From assembly GCA_903900795.1 (NCBI GenBank), contig CAIUOO010000545.1, positions 1-38,415 on the forward strand: a stretch of DNA of 38,415 nt, given 5' to 3'. Source of the DNA: an uncultured Gemmatimonadota bacterium. Lineage in GTDB: Bacteria > Gemmatimonadota > Gemmatimonadetes > Gemmatimonadales > Gemmatimonadaceae. Below the pieces are notes generated by a model that searched no databases, had not been told where the DNA came from, and saw nothing but the letters and a program-made list of their open reading frames with translations. Shown piece by piece: positions 29,204-38,415 of the stretch. Position 1 is the stretch's first letter, and each line of letters begins with the position of its first letter. The position numbers and the translations under genes are program-made.

Positions 29204-29649
29204 TGTCCGACCTCGCACGGCCACAGCGTGCCGGCATGAAGGTGACGATCTGGGCACGACTCACCCGCGTACCGCCCGTGCGCTGGTTCCTGGCGATCGA
29301 GGACGGCGTGTTCCGTGTGGCCGGCGAAGCCGAGTATCGGCTCGGGATCACGCCGCGCACCACGAAGATCGTGCCCGGTCCGTTCGATCGACTCGTCATG
29401 CGCGTGGTGCTGCTCTTCGTGCCGGTGCTTGTCGGGACCTTCGTCACCACAACGGGCGCCACGCGAACTCGCACCCTCTTGGCCATCATCGGCGTCGCGG
29501 TGCTGCTCTTCACCGCGATGTGGGTCGTCGAAGGCGTGCGAGCCGACCGCGGCACCAATCGGCGACCGCCCAACCCACGTCAAAGCGCTCCAGCTCCTGC
29601 TCGGCCTCCTGCTCGGCCTCCTGCTCGGCCTCCTGCTCGCCGTCCCTAG
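29203..29649 (+). CDS. Small membrane protein of unknown function with PPAR-repeat tail
   Basis: Two TM stretches (VVLLFVPVLVGTFVTT; LLAIIGVAVLLFTAMWVV); start overlaps the tyrA stop; C-terminus APARPPARPPARPPARRP. Confidence 0.65.
   Translation: MSDLARPQRAGMKVTIWARLTRVPPVRWFLAIEDGVFRVAGEAEYRLGITPRTTKIVPGPFDRLVMRVVLLFVPVLVGTFVTTTGATRTRTLLAIIGVAVLLFTAMWVVEGVRADRGTNRRPPNPRQSAPAPARPPARPPARPPARRP
29594..29641 (+). repeat. 12-bp tandem repeat (4 copies) in the C-terminus of the small membrane protein
   Basis: CTCCTGCTCGGC x3 plus CTCCTGCTCGCC; in frame as PPAR repeats. Confidence 0.95.
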
Positions 29650-29682
29650 TTTTCCTGTTCGTCCCCCGACACGGAGTCTCTC

Positions 29683-30126
29683 ATGCCCCGCCGCACAACT
29701 TTTCGCTGGATGGCGCTCGGCGCCGCACTCATTGGCAACAGTGCCGTCCTCTTCGCCCTTGCCCGGCCGCTCACCGACTACGCCGCCACGCTGATCGGCA
29801 AGGACGGACGCAAGGCGCAGGGCACCGCGACCGTCACGCCAACCAAGGATGGCACCGGGACCGAGATCGCCGTCACGCTGGCCGACGACACCCCCGGGGC
29901 CACGCGTCCGTGGCACATCCACACCGGGACCTGTGAGAAGAGCGGTGGGGTAGTGGGCGGTGGACGTGCCTACGCGCCGATCGTGATCAACGACAAGGGG
30001 CAGGGCGCGGGCAAAGCCACCTTGGCCGTGGTCTTGGCCGACACCACGACGTACTACGTGAACATCCACGACGCCGCCGCCGCTATGGGGACCATCGTGG
30101 CCTGCGGTGACCTGAAGAAGAAGTAG
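29683..30126 (+). CDS. Small secreted CHRD/Cu-Zn-SOD-like protein
   Basis: Signal anchor followed by RPWHIHTGTCEKSGGVVGGGRAYAPIVINDKGQG…YYVNIHDA. Confidence 0.6.
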   Translation: MPRRTTFRWMALGAALIGNSAVLFALARPLTDYAATLIGKDGRKAQGTATVTPTKDGTGTEIAVTLADDTPGATRPWHIHTGTCEKSGGVVGGGRAYAPIVINDKGQGAGKATLAVVLADTTTYYVNIHDAAAAMGTIVACGDLKKK

Positions 30127-30192
30127 GCGCCTGAACCCCATGCCGCCTGTCCAGTACACGGAGTGGAGAGCGTGTCTCGCTATGATGAAGCC

Positions 30193-31062
30193 ATGAGCAA
30201 AACGTCCGTATCCCCGTCGCGCGTCCGACACTATCTCGCCGTGGGCGCGCTCTGGAGTGTCCCCTTCTTCGCGACGAATCTCGGCGCCCAACAACGCACC
30301 ACGGTACTCGATCGCGCCGCGCAAGAACGCGAGCGCGCGGAAGCATCCGCGCGTCGACTCGCCGGTGCTCAGTCGGTCATCGATGGCGTCGTGACCGACA
30401 CGCTGCTGCGTCCACTTGTCAGCGCCGACATCTCGGTGGTGGGCACGTCCGCTCGCGTCGTGACCGGGGACAATGGTCGCTTCCGGATGCTGCAGGTGCC
30501 GCCCGGTCAATACTTGGTGGTGGTCCGACGCATTGGTTACGCGCCGACGTCCGGCATTATCGATGTGCCGGACAAAGACACGTTGCGGCTCTCCTACACG
30601 CTTCTACGCTCCAACAACCTGCTCGACACCGTGCGCGTGCGCAGCAGCCGCGTCACCATGCGCATGCTCGACTTCGAGAGGCGCCGACAGCAGGGGCAGG
30701 GGCAGTTCATCACACAGGAGGAGATCGAGCGGCGCGGGTCGATCCAGACCTCCGACTTCCTGCGCTACATGCGCGGGGTGGAGGTGTCGCAGGTGACAAC
30801 CCAGGCGTTCGCCGGCACCCAGGTCTACTCGCGACGTGAGGCCGGTGGCTTCACCGACTCCCAGCAGCAGCAATCCTGCGCCATGCAGGTCATCCTCGAC
30901 GGCATCATTTTGCCGCGCAACTTCAACCTGGACCTGCTGCCACCACCCAAGCAAATCTCGGGCATTGAGGTGTATTCGGGCGCGGCCACGGTGCCACCGC
31001 AGTTTGGCGGAGTCGACCGACGGTGTGGGGTGGTGGCGTTCTGGACGCGCGACGGATACTGA
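30193..31062 (+). CDS. Stand-alone CarboxypepD_reg-like plus TonB plug-like protein with no beta-barrel
   Basis: Signal peptide; GVVTDTLLRPLVSADISVVGTSARVVTGDNGRFRMLQVPPGQYLVVVRRIGYAP; plug-like MQVILDGIILPRN…ISGIEVYSGAATVPPQFGG; stops after about 289 aa. Confidence 0.75.
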   Translation: MSKTSVSPSRVRHYLAVGALWSVPFFATNLGAQQRTTVLDRAAQERERAEASARRLAGAQSVIDGVVTDTLLRPLVSADISVVGTSARVVTGDNGRFRMLQVPPGQYLVVVRRIGYAPTSGIIDVPDKDTLRLSYTLLRSNNLLDTVRVRSSRVTMRMLDFERRRQQGQGQFITQEEIERRGSIQTSDFLRYMRGVEVSQVTTQAFAGTQVYSRREAGGFTDSQQQQSCAMQVILDGIILPRNFNLDLLPPPKQISGIEVYSGAATVPPQFGGVDRRCGVVAFWTRDGY

Positions 31063-31110
31063 GAGTGGTAGGAGTACGTGGTAAAGAGTACAGGGTAGGG
31101 AGTACTCATC

Positions 31111-31151
31111 ACTCCCAACTTCAACTCAAAACCCACCACTCACGTGAGTCT
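31111..31151. repeat. 41-bp dispersed intergenic repeat, copy 2 (plug gene/susD convergent gap)
   Basis: ACTCCCAACTTCAACTCAAAACCCACCACTCACGTGAGTCT; palindrome ACTCACGTGAGT at 31138-31149. Confidence 0.75.
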
Positions 31152-31198
31152 CGAGTCTTGAGGAGAGAAAGCGCCCCAATCCCCGAGCCACCCACAAA

Positions 31199-31237
31199 GG
31201 AAAAACGCCCCCGTGAGATTCTCACGAGGGCGTTTCC
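31199..31237 (-). terminator. Rho-independent terminator for susD (possibly bidirectional)
   Basis: GGAAAAACGCCCCCGTGAG ATT CTCACGAGGGCGTTTCC; on the - strand the stem is followed by a T-rich tract; just past the susD stop in a convergent gap. Confidence 0.8.
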
Positions 31238-31261
31238 TTGTACTCCGTACTCCCTACTCCC

Positions 31262-32722
31262 TTAGCAGCCCGGTCCGGCCAGCGCACCGGTCTTACCCGC
31301 ACGCACCAGGCACTCACCCTGCGGCAACGGTTGCACCCGCGCCACAAAGTGCGCGTTCACCCCCGAGGTGAGGTCCCGCGGCAGCTGGTTGAGCCGGCCA
31401 TAGCGGCGCATGTCAACCCACCGGTGTCCTTCGAGCAGCAGCGAGTAGCGCTTCTGCACGAGGATTTCGGTCACGATATCCGCGTCCGGCGATGACGCGG
31501 TGAGCGTGCTGGGCGCAAGGCCACCCGAGTTCACGCGGATGTTGTTGATCATCGTGAGGGCCCCAGCCTTATCACCGGTCGCCAACAGGATCTCAGCGCG
31601 GAGGAGCATGAGCTCTTCGTTGCGGATGATCGGGATGGACGTGGTGATGGCCGGATAGATCTGGAAGCCCAGCGACGACGGGGCACCCAGCCCCTGTGGG
31701 GCATTTCGCACTGGCCGCGCTCCGATCTTGGCCAGGAAGCGGTTGTCCTTGGTGCCGTCGGCCTTGAGGGGCGCGTCGGCATCGATGGACATGTGCGCGT
31801 ACAGGTCCGTGTTGGTGGCCGTCGCCAAGGGGTTGGTGACGTCGGGAGCCGCCGCAAACGGGTGGTATACGCCCACATTGTAGGCCGTCGCCGAGGTCGC
31901 GTTCACGTTAATGAACGAGGCATCGAGCGCCGTACGGGCCCGCGTCCACGCCGCGGCCCCGCCACCAGCCGTGGCATGATACGCCGCTGCCCGCGCCGCC
32001 ATCGCGCGATTGAACTGGCGGAACGTGGCCGGCGTGTTAAAGCCGGTGAATCCCGAGTTCAGGTTGAACGGGAACGCCGCTCCGCCTGCCGCCAGATCGG
32101 CCGCCGCTTCATCCAGCACGTTCTGGAGGAACCGGTAGACGGAGTCACGCGACACAAACGGCGCGAGGTCCGTCGCTTCCTTGTTGATCTGCACCACCGC
32201 GCCGATGGTGTCGCGGGTGGCGATCACCGTAAGCAGCTCGATGCCTTCAATGGTTTTGGCGAAACCCAGAGCGGCGCGCTTCTGTTCCGCTGTGAGCGTC
32301 GACCCCGCCACCGTGTTCTTGAAGTTGAACACGTCGCGCAGGTTGCCGTACGGGCCGCCCCAGCTGCCCACAGCAAAGCCGGCCGGATCGAGCCGGTTCT
32401 GTCCGGAAATGCCGATGAGGTACGCCGACGTGTTGCGCCCTTCCGACGGCGTATACACGTAGGCCTCACGCCCGAACCGGCCAGTCTCGGTGATGAAGCC
32501 GCCGCGGCTGTTACGGTTCTGCCGGAGCAGGCCGGTGGCCAGCAGCTGCAGCGCCTGCGGGTCGGCGCTGGCACCGGCAACCGTGGGCGTGTTGGGGTTG
32601 GTGATGTTGAGCGTGTCCTTGCTGCATGCAGCAAGCGACAGCGACGCGAGGCACAGCGCGCCCAGAGTGCGCATGGTCTGCTTGGTCATCCGCGAAGCGC
32701 CGGAATTATGAGTGGTCGTCAT
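31262..32722 (-). CDS. SusD/RagB-family outer-membrane lipoprotein
   Basis: Lipobox (LASLSLAACSKD), LNITNPNTPTVAGA, C-terminal PIIRNEELMLLRAEILLATGDKAGALTMINNIR and LLLEGHRWVDMRRYGRLNQLP. Confidence 0.9.
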   Translation of the reverse strand: MTTTHNSGASRMTKQTMRTLGALCLASLSLAACSKDTLNITNPNTPTVAGASADPQALQLLATGLLRQNRNSRGGFITETGRFGREAYVYTPSEGRNTSAYLIGISGQNRLDPAGFAVGSWGGPYGNLRDVFNFKNTVAGSTLTAEQKRAALGFAKTIEGIELLTVIATRDTIGAVVQINKEATDLAPFVSRDSVYRFLQNVLDEAAADLAAGGAAFPFNLNSGFTGFNTPATFRQFNRAMAARAAAYHATAGGGAAAWTRARTALDASFINVNATSATAYNVGVYHPFAAAPDVTNPLATATNTDLYAHMSIDADAPLKADGTKDNRFLAKIGARPVRNAPQGLGAPSSLGFQIYPAITTSIPIIRNEELMLLRAEILLATGDKAGALTMINNIRVNSGGLAPSTLTASSPDADIVTEILVQKRYSLLLEGHRWVDMRRYGRLNQLPRDLTSGVNAHFVARVQPLPQGECLVRAGKTGALAGPGC

Positions 32723-32725
32723 GGC

Positions 32726-35700
32726 TCAGAACCCCACGTCGACGCTGAAGAAGAACTGACGGCTCGGCGGGAACGGCGCGAGGTCGATGAACCGATTGAA
32801 GTTCGTGTTGCCGAAGTTGTTGAACTCCGGATCGAAGCCCCAGTAATCGGAGAAGAGTGCGAGATTACGGCCGCTGAGGTTGAAGCGCAGCGACTTGCCA
32901 CCCGGGATCTTCTGGGCCCACGAATCCGGCGCCTGATAGTTGATCGTGATTTCACGGAGCTTCACGTACGACGCCTTCTGCATGTAGACGCGCGTATCAC
33001 CGGCGTTGAAGGTGTTGAAGCGGCACAATCCCAACGTCTCGTTCGCGGCGCACGGACGCGAGCCCGGGAGCATGGAAGTCGGCGCCACGTCATCGTAGTC
33101 GCGTGCCTGCTTGCCTTCGTCCCACAGGTTGTTCGTCATGTTCGACACGTAACCGCCCGCCCGCCAGTCCAGCAACGCCGAGAACGTGAAGCGCTTCCAC
33201 GTGAAGTCGTTGTTGAACGTGGTGGTGTGAATCGGGTTCGCGTCCCCCGTGATCGTGTCACGCACCGCGCCATTCGGACCCAGCGGCGCATTCGACCAGA
33301 TGTACGTGGACCGGAGGTTCGGCGTGATGCGATTCCGGCCGTACGCCGCACCGAACGAGCCGGGCACCGGGAAGGCCGGAACCGGGATATCGTTGGTGTA
33401 CTGCACGTTGGCGTTGTAGATGATGCGGCTGGTCCATTCGAAGTTGCCACGGCGGATCGGCACCAGCGAGAGCACGCCTTCGGTTCCCAGCACCGACAGC
33501 TGACCACCATTGATGATCTGGTTACCCAACCCCGACGACGGCGGCAGCGGGAAGGTGAGCAGCAGGTCGGTGATCTTCCGCTGGTAGCGCGTGACTTCAA
33601 CACCAACGCGCGAACCGAAGAGCTGCGCGTCCATACCGAACTCCAACTCGTTCATGACTTCCGGCTTGATGCCCGTGTTGCCGAGCAACCCGTTGGAGAC
33701 GAGCGAATTCTGTCCGCCGATCAGACCACCGTCGGCGTACAGGATGTCGCGATCACCATAGCGCGGACGATTGCCCGACTGTCCCCATGCGCCGCGGAAC
33801 TTGACTTCGTCGATCTTGTCCGTGAGCGGCTTCACGAAGCGGTACGAGCCCGAGTACTTCGGAAACAGGTAGTACGTCCCCCGGTCGCCATTGGCGCTCG
33901 AGCGGTCGGCACGGAAGCCCACGTTGAGGGCCATCTTTTCGTCCAACAACAGCACCTGCTCGTTCACGTAATACGATTGGTCGCGGAACTCGGTGCGCGT
34001 GTCTTCGGTCGCGATGTCCTGCGCGCCGGCCGCAATCCGGCGGGTGGGGAGCAGACCACGGCCACGGATGCGGTAGATCTCCTGCTTCTGCCGCTCATAG
34101 GTACCACCCACCGAGGTGGTGAACGACGTCACCAGCTTGGTGGCGGGGGTCCAGGTCCACACCGCGTTCAAACCGGCGTTGGTCTGGAGGCTTGAGACGT
34201 TGTTCTGACCGGCCGTGCCCAGGAAGCCGTCGGCAGGTTCAAACTGCAGGTAGTTGGGCGAGTACTGTACGCCTTCCTGCTGGAAGCGGTCCACGCCGGT
34301 GAGACTCGAGATCTGGACGCTGTGACGGGCCGTGCTCAGCGCCGTGTAGTTGAGGCGGATGTTACCGGCCTGACGGAACACCGATTCATCGCTCTGAATG
34401 TCACGGATCACTTCAAACGGATTCGCGATCCCAGACCCACCACCGTAAAACGGCATATTGGGGTAGCGGCCGTTCTCAAGCTTGGTGTTCAGGTCGATGA
34501 TCGCCGGCGTGTAACCGAACACGTACGTCGGGCTGACACCGGCGTTGTTGTTGTTGCCGAGGCCGCGCTGGAGGAAGTTGCGCGTAACGTCGAGGCCCAT
34601 GCTGGCGGTGAGCTTGCTGCCGAGCGTCTGGTCGAGGTTGATGCGGCCACCGGTGCGCCGGGCGCCGGTGTTGATCATGATCCCCGACTCCTGCCGGTCA
34701 TTGAGCGAGGCGAAGTAGCGGGTGTTCCCCGAACCGCCCGACGACGAAATGAGCGTCTCGAACGACGGATCGGTGCGCCCGTACAGCTCTCCCTGCCAGT
34801 CGTAGTTCGTGCAGTTGGGCGTGCACGCTGCACGCGCCGCTGCCTCGCCCACCGGGCCACCGACAAACGGCAGCACGTCGGTGAGCGTGGCGTACTGACG
34901 ATGGCCCAGCGAGCGCATGAGCTGCTGGGTGCCAACGCGTTGCGTCACGTTCCACTTGGGCTGACCGGCGGAGCCCTTCTTCGTGGTGATCACCACCACG
35001 CCGTTGGTGGCGCGCGACCCGTAAATGGCCGTCGCCGCGGCCGACTTCAGCACTTCAACGCTCTCAATGTCGTTCGGATTGAGATCGGCCAAGCGGTTCA
35101 CCACCTGGTCTTGGCTCGAGCCCGTGGAACCACTCGCGCGCGAGATCGCGGAGGCGCCCGACGAGACACCCGCGTTGGAGACGATGACGCCGTCCACCAC
35201 GTACAGCGGGTCACCCTGACCCAGCACCGACGTCGCGCCGCGGATCTGCACCTGAGCACCACCGCCCGGCGCGCCGCTGTTTTCGAAAATGCGAGCGCCC
35301 GCCACCTTACCGGCCAGGTTGCTCTCAATGGAGCGGGCCGGAACGCGATTGAGTTCCAGCGAGCTCACGGAGGCCACGGCCGTGGCCGCCACGCGGCGAT
35401 CCACCGTGGTTGCGGCACCGGTGACCGTCACGCCTTCCAGCTGCAGCACGTCCTTTTCGAGCACAAAGTTGGCGACGCTCTCCGTGGCGCTCAGGCGGAT
35501 CGTCTGGCGCTTGTACCCCAGCTGGCGCGCCAGCACGACCACTTCGCCCGAGGGCACACGCATGCGGAATTCGCCGCGTTCGTTGGTGCGGACACCAACC
35601 TGCTGTCCGACGATGCTGACGGTCACGTCAGCGATGGGGGTGCCAACGACAGCCTGGGTCACCTTACCCGAGATATCTCGGGTTTGCGCGTCCGCGCGTA

Positions 35701-35752
35701 GCGGCAGCACGGCAACCGCGAACGCGGCGGCGAGTGAGAACAACCTACCCAT
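32726..35752 (-). CDS. SusC/RagA-family TonB-linked outer-membrane protein
   Basis: Signal peptide, carboxypeptidase-regulatory-like N-terminus (ISGKVTQAVVGTPIADVTVSIVG), plug (GAQVQIRGATSVLGQGDPLYVVDGVIV; IESVEVLKSAAATAIYGSRATNGVVVITTKKG), about 1000 aa, directly upstream of SusD. Confidence 0.95.
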   Translation of the reverse strand: MGRLFSLAAAFAVAVLPLRADAQTRDISGKVTQAVVGTPIADVTVSIVGQQVGVRTNERGEFRMRVPSGEVVVLARQLGYKRQTIRLSATESVANFVLEKDVLQLEGVTVTGAATTVDRRVAATAVASVSSLELNRVPARSIESNLAGKVAGARIFENSGAPGGGAQVQIRGATSVLGQGDPLYVVDGVIVSNAGVSSGASAISRASGSTGSSQDQVVNRLADLNPNDIESVEVLKSAAATAIYGSRATNGVVVITTKKGSAGQPKWNVTQRVGTQQLMRSLGHRQYATLTDVLPFVGGPVGEAAARAACTPNCTNYDWQGELYGRTDPSFETLISSSGGSGNTRYFASLNDRQESGIMINTGARRTGGRINLDQTLGSKLTASMGLDVTRNFLQRGLGNNNNAGVSPTYVFGYTPAIIDLNTKLENGRYPNMPFYGGGSGIANPFEVIRDIQSDESVFRQAGNIRLNYTALSTARHSVQISSLTGVDRFQQEGVQYSPNYLQFEPADGFLGTAGQNNVSSLQTNAGLNAVWTWTPATKLVTSFTTSVGGTYERQKQEIYRIRGRGLLPTRRIAAGAQDIATEDTRTEFRDQSYYVNEQVLLLDEKMALNVGFRADRSSANGDRGTYYLFPKYSGSYRFVKPLTDKIDEVKFRGAWGQSGNRPRYGDRDILYADGGLIGGQNSLVSNGLLGNTGIKPEVMNELEFGMDAQLFGSRVGVEVTRYQRKITDLLLTFPLPPSSGLGNQIINGGQLSVLGTEGVLSLVPIRRGNFEWTSRIIYNANVQYTNDIPVPAFPVPGSFGAAYGRNRITPNLRSTYIWSNAPLGPNGAVRDTITGDANPIHTTTFNNDFTWKRFTFSALLDWRAGGYVSNMTNNLWDEGKQARDYDDVAPTSMLPGSRPCAANETLGLCRFNTFNAGDTRVYMQKASYVKLREITINYQAPDSWAQKIPGGKSLRFNLSGRNLALFSDYWGFDPEFNNFGNTNFNRFIDLAPFPPSRQFFFSVDVGF

Positions 35753-35794
35753 AGAGGGTCTCCGATGGAGGGGAAGGCGGAGCGGGAGGGGGCG

Positions 35795-35838
35795 CTGACC
35801 GCACGACGCACCTGCATCGTCGTGCGGTCAGGTTTTTT
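35795..35838 (+). terminator. Strong terminator-like hairpin in the 5' region of susC, oriented antisense
   Basis: Perfect 14-bp stem CTGACCGCACGACG / CGTCGTGCGGTCAG followed by GTTTTTT on the + strand; no + strand gene nearby. Confidence 0.6.
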
Positions 35839-36005
35839 GATGTCAGACTGGGACGAAACAGTCACCCAACCGAGACACCGGTATGTGCGACAAAAATATT
35901 AACAATCAATGCCCCCCAGCTAGGTCACACATGGAGATCGTTCGGTCTTTGGGGGCTGGGGGGCGACTGGATCCGCCACGGGTCGCGGCGGGGGGACGCT
36001 CTCGA

Positions 36006-38415
36006 TCAGGGACGAACTGCCCCCGCCGCGAACGCCTGCCGGATGCGTACCGTACGCTCGAGCTCGTCACGGCTCTGGCGGATCTTCTGCTGGAGGTCCG
36101 TCGCCAGCGCCGGATGGGCCGCCAGCCAACCATCGATCTGCCGTAGCGCCTCGGCGTCCCCCTGGCCACCGATCGTCGCCCCCAGCCAGCTGCCCAGGAA
36201 AAAGATGCGGCGGTTTTGCTGAATCCAGGGCAACGTGTCGAGCGCGGGCACGAGGTACGGCAGGGTCATGGCCGACTGATCCGCGTCGTGGAAGCTGCGC
36301 AGGCTCGACGTCACCCACTCTTCGTTCAACGCCGCGTCCGCAAACCACCGCGCAAACAGCGCCCGCTTGAGGGCGGAATCGGGTCGCGCCGCCTCGGCCA
36401 CGAACGCCTGACGTTGCCCTTCACTGGTGGAATCGCGACGCGCCTCGGTCGCCAACCGCGTCGCCGCCGTCGGCGCCGTGCGGGCCACCAACCGGGTCAC
36501 GATCGACCACCGCGTGGGCGGACGGAGCGCCAGCCCGGCGGCGGTGTCCCCGTCCAACCAGCGATCCAGCCGTTCCAGCGAGGCCGTGGAGCGCGCCACG
36601 CCAATTGCCGCGTCAAGCTGCGTCTTGCGCTGACCATAGCTGCGCGCGCTGTCGGCGGCGCCCGCCAGCAGCAGCGGCTCGGCCCGCGCCAGCAGCGCCT
36701 CACGCGTGGCGTCATCGCTGTAGCGCCCGATCACGGTCACCAGGCGTCCTACCAGCGTGCCGGTGATCTGCTCGTCGCGTTCGGTGGGCAAGGCGCGCAG
36801 TACCATCTCCGCATAGCGCGTCGGCGACAGACGCGCCTCACGCACCAGATCCCACAGCGCCCCCCACAACATCGCCCGCAGGAAATCGTCGTCCACGCCG
36901 TCGATATGCTGCTCGAGCCACTGTACGCTCATCGAATCGGGGAGCACGATCGCGTACCCATAGTCCCCGTCGTTCGCGAACACGAAGTCGGGGGCTGGTC
37001 GCCCGGCCGCCGCGGTCACGATCGTGGTGTCGCCACGCATTTCCACCGGCAGCCGCACCGCCGGCTGGTTGGCGTAGTACAGCAGCACCTGCACCTTGAG
37101 CGGCCAGGCACCACGCCCCGACAGCGCCGGCTGTGCCGCCCGCTGCACTAACGCCAGTCGCTGCACCACGCCGTTGCGCACCGTGAGGCGCTGCTCCACC
37201 AACGGCATCCCGGGGCGCAGCATCCACGCCTGTCCCCATACCGTGAGATCGCGATGCGCCGCGCGCCCCACGCTGCCCAGCAGCTCACGCCACGTGCCGT
37301 TGCCATAGGCGTGGCTGCGTAGGAACTGCTGCACACCACGCTGAAACGCCGTTGCGCCCACCAGATACTCCAGCTGCTTCAGCACGCCCGGCGCCTTGTT
37401 GTACACGATCGGACCGTAGTTGCTCTTGGCCTGATCGAGGTTGCCGAGCTGCTGCCAGATCGGGGTGGTTCCCGCCGTCGCGTCGGTCGCGTACGCCACC
37501 GGCTTGTTGCGCAGGTAGAACGTCTTCCACGCGTTCGACGTGGGTTCGAGATCGGCTTGCATGCGGGCCGCCATGTACGTGGCAAAGCCCTCCTTCAGCC
37601 ACAGGTCGTCGAACCAGCGCATCGTCAGGTAGTCGCCGAACCACTGGTGCGCGACTTCGTGAAACGTCGTCGCCTGTCGGCCAAGCAACTGCGACACCGT
37701 GGCGCGCTCGCGGTAAATGAAACTCTCCTCGTTGTAGAACACCGCGCCGGGATGTTCCATGCCGCCGAACGGAAACGCCGGGGCCAGCAACGCGTCGAAC
37801 TTGTGGAACGCGTAGGGAATGCCGAACCAGTCGCCCAGCCAGCGCAACGCCCGCGCGTTCATCTCGATCAACGTGTCGCTCTCCGCTTCGGCGCGGCGCG
37901 ACTGCCGCATCCAGAGCGACACCGGCACCGGCGCCGCCGCCGTGCTCGTGGCGACGGTGCGCGTCACGCTGGCCCACGGTCCGGCCGCGAAGGCGATCAG
38001 ATACGTGCTCAGGCGCTCCGTCTCGCGGAAGCGATGCCGGACCGACGGCCCCACGGTATCCGCGCCGACTTCGGCCCCGTTCGCCAGCGCCCGCCACGCC
38101 GCCGGCGTGGTGAGCGAGAGCCGCACTTTGGCTTTGAGATCGGGCTGATCGAAGCAGGGAAAGAGCAGGTTGGCATCCGACGGCACGAGCAGCGTGTACA
38201 GATACACGTTGCCGTCGGTCACATCGCGGTGGCGGATGATGCTGGCGCCGGCTTGGGCGATCGGCGTGGCGAACGCCAGTTCGACCGCGTTCCGGCCGCG
38301 GCGCAGGCGGGCCGCCGGAATCACGAGGTGATGCCGATTCCAAGCGGCGCCAAGCGCCGGCCAGGCCGCGCCGTTGATCCGCCCGTCGCTCACCGACAGC
38401 CCTCGGAAGTCCAGC
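36006..38415 (-). CDS. M1-family aminopeptidase, 5'-truncated by window edge
   Basis: GGMEHPGAVFYNEESF and HEVAHQWFGDYLTMRWFDDLWLKEGFATYMA (HExxH…E). The frame stays open upstream of the called GTG 38393 as LDFRGLSVSDGR, so the true start is outside the window. Confidence 0.93.
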   Translation of the reverse strand, partial: LDFRGLSVSDGRINGAAWPALGAAWNRHHLVIPAARLRRGRNAVELAFATPIAQAGASIIRHRDVTDGNVYLYTLLVPSDANLLFPCFDQPDLKAKVRLSLTTPAAWRALANGAEVGADTVGPSVRHRFRETERLSTYLIAFAAGPWASVTRTVATSTAAAPVPVSLWMRQSRRAEAESDTLIEMNARALRWLGDWFGIPYAFHKFDALLAPAFPFGGMEHPGAVFYNEESFIYRERATVSQLLGRQATTFHEVAHQWFGDYLTMRWFDDLWLKEGFATYMAARMQADLEPTSNAWKTFYLRNKPVAYATDATAGTTPIWQQLGNLDQAKSNYGPIVYNKAPGVLKQLEYLVGATAFQRGVQQFLRSHAYGNGTWRELLGSVGRAAHRDLTVWGQAWMLRPGMPLVEQRLTVRNGVVQRLALVQRAAQPALSGRGAWPLKVQVLLYYANQPAVRLPVEMRGDTTIVTAAAGRPAPDFVFANDGDYGYAIVLPDSMSVQWLEQHIDGVDDDFLRAMLWGALWDLVREARLSPTRYAEMVLRALPTERDEQITGTLVGRLVTVIGRYSDDATREALLARAEPLLLAGAADSARSYGQRKTQLDAAIGVARSTASLERLDRWLDGDTAAGLALRPPTRWSIVTRLVARTAPTAATRLATEARRDSTSEGQRQAFVAEAARPDSALKRALFARWFADAALNEEWVTSSLRSFHDADQSAMTLPYLVPALDTLPWIQQNRRIFFLGSWLGATIGGQGDAEALRQIDGWLAAHPALATDLQQKIRQSRDELERTVRIRQAFAAGAVRP

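Noticed and set aside
31793-34195. 800-aa + strand ORF opposite susD/susC
   Set aside because: Arg/Val-rich antisense frame; the - strand SusC/SusD proteins are unambiguous.
34322-35701. 459-aa + strand ORF opposite susC
   Set aside because: Shadow ORF; no family features.

Overview
High-GC bacterial chromosomal window, with gene style and order suggesting Gemmatimonadota (inference, not tested). The + strand carries the 3' end of a division/cell-wall cluster: murC 3' end, ftsQ, ftsA, an interposed M14 peptidase, ftsZ, an M23 peptidase and a VWA-domain membrane protein. This is followed by ftsY, recG, asnS, a convergent mazG, then alr-deoB-cdd, a lipoprotein/beta-barrel pair, miaB, comEC, class I fbp, a methylmalonyl-CoA mutase large subunit, a fused chorismate mutase/prephenate dehydrogenase, two small envelope proteins and a barrel-less TonB plug protein. 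On the - strand there is a SusD/SusC pair and a 5'-truncated M1 aminopeptidase. No rRNA, tRNA, CRISPR array, transposase or phage module was seen. The coding content is mostly ordinary. The least explained signal is a set of intergenic inverted/tandem repeats of several sequence families, one of which runs into the end of mazG. Other points worth a look are an M14 gene splitting ftsA from ftsZ, a structured ftsZ leader, a tiny W/F-containing ORF before tyrA, and a coupled lipoprotein/OMP pair of unknown function. I found no convincing undescribed multi-gene system.
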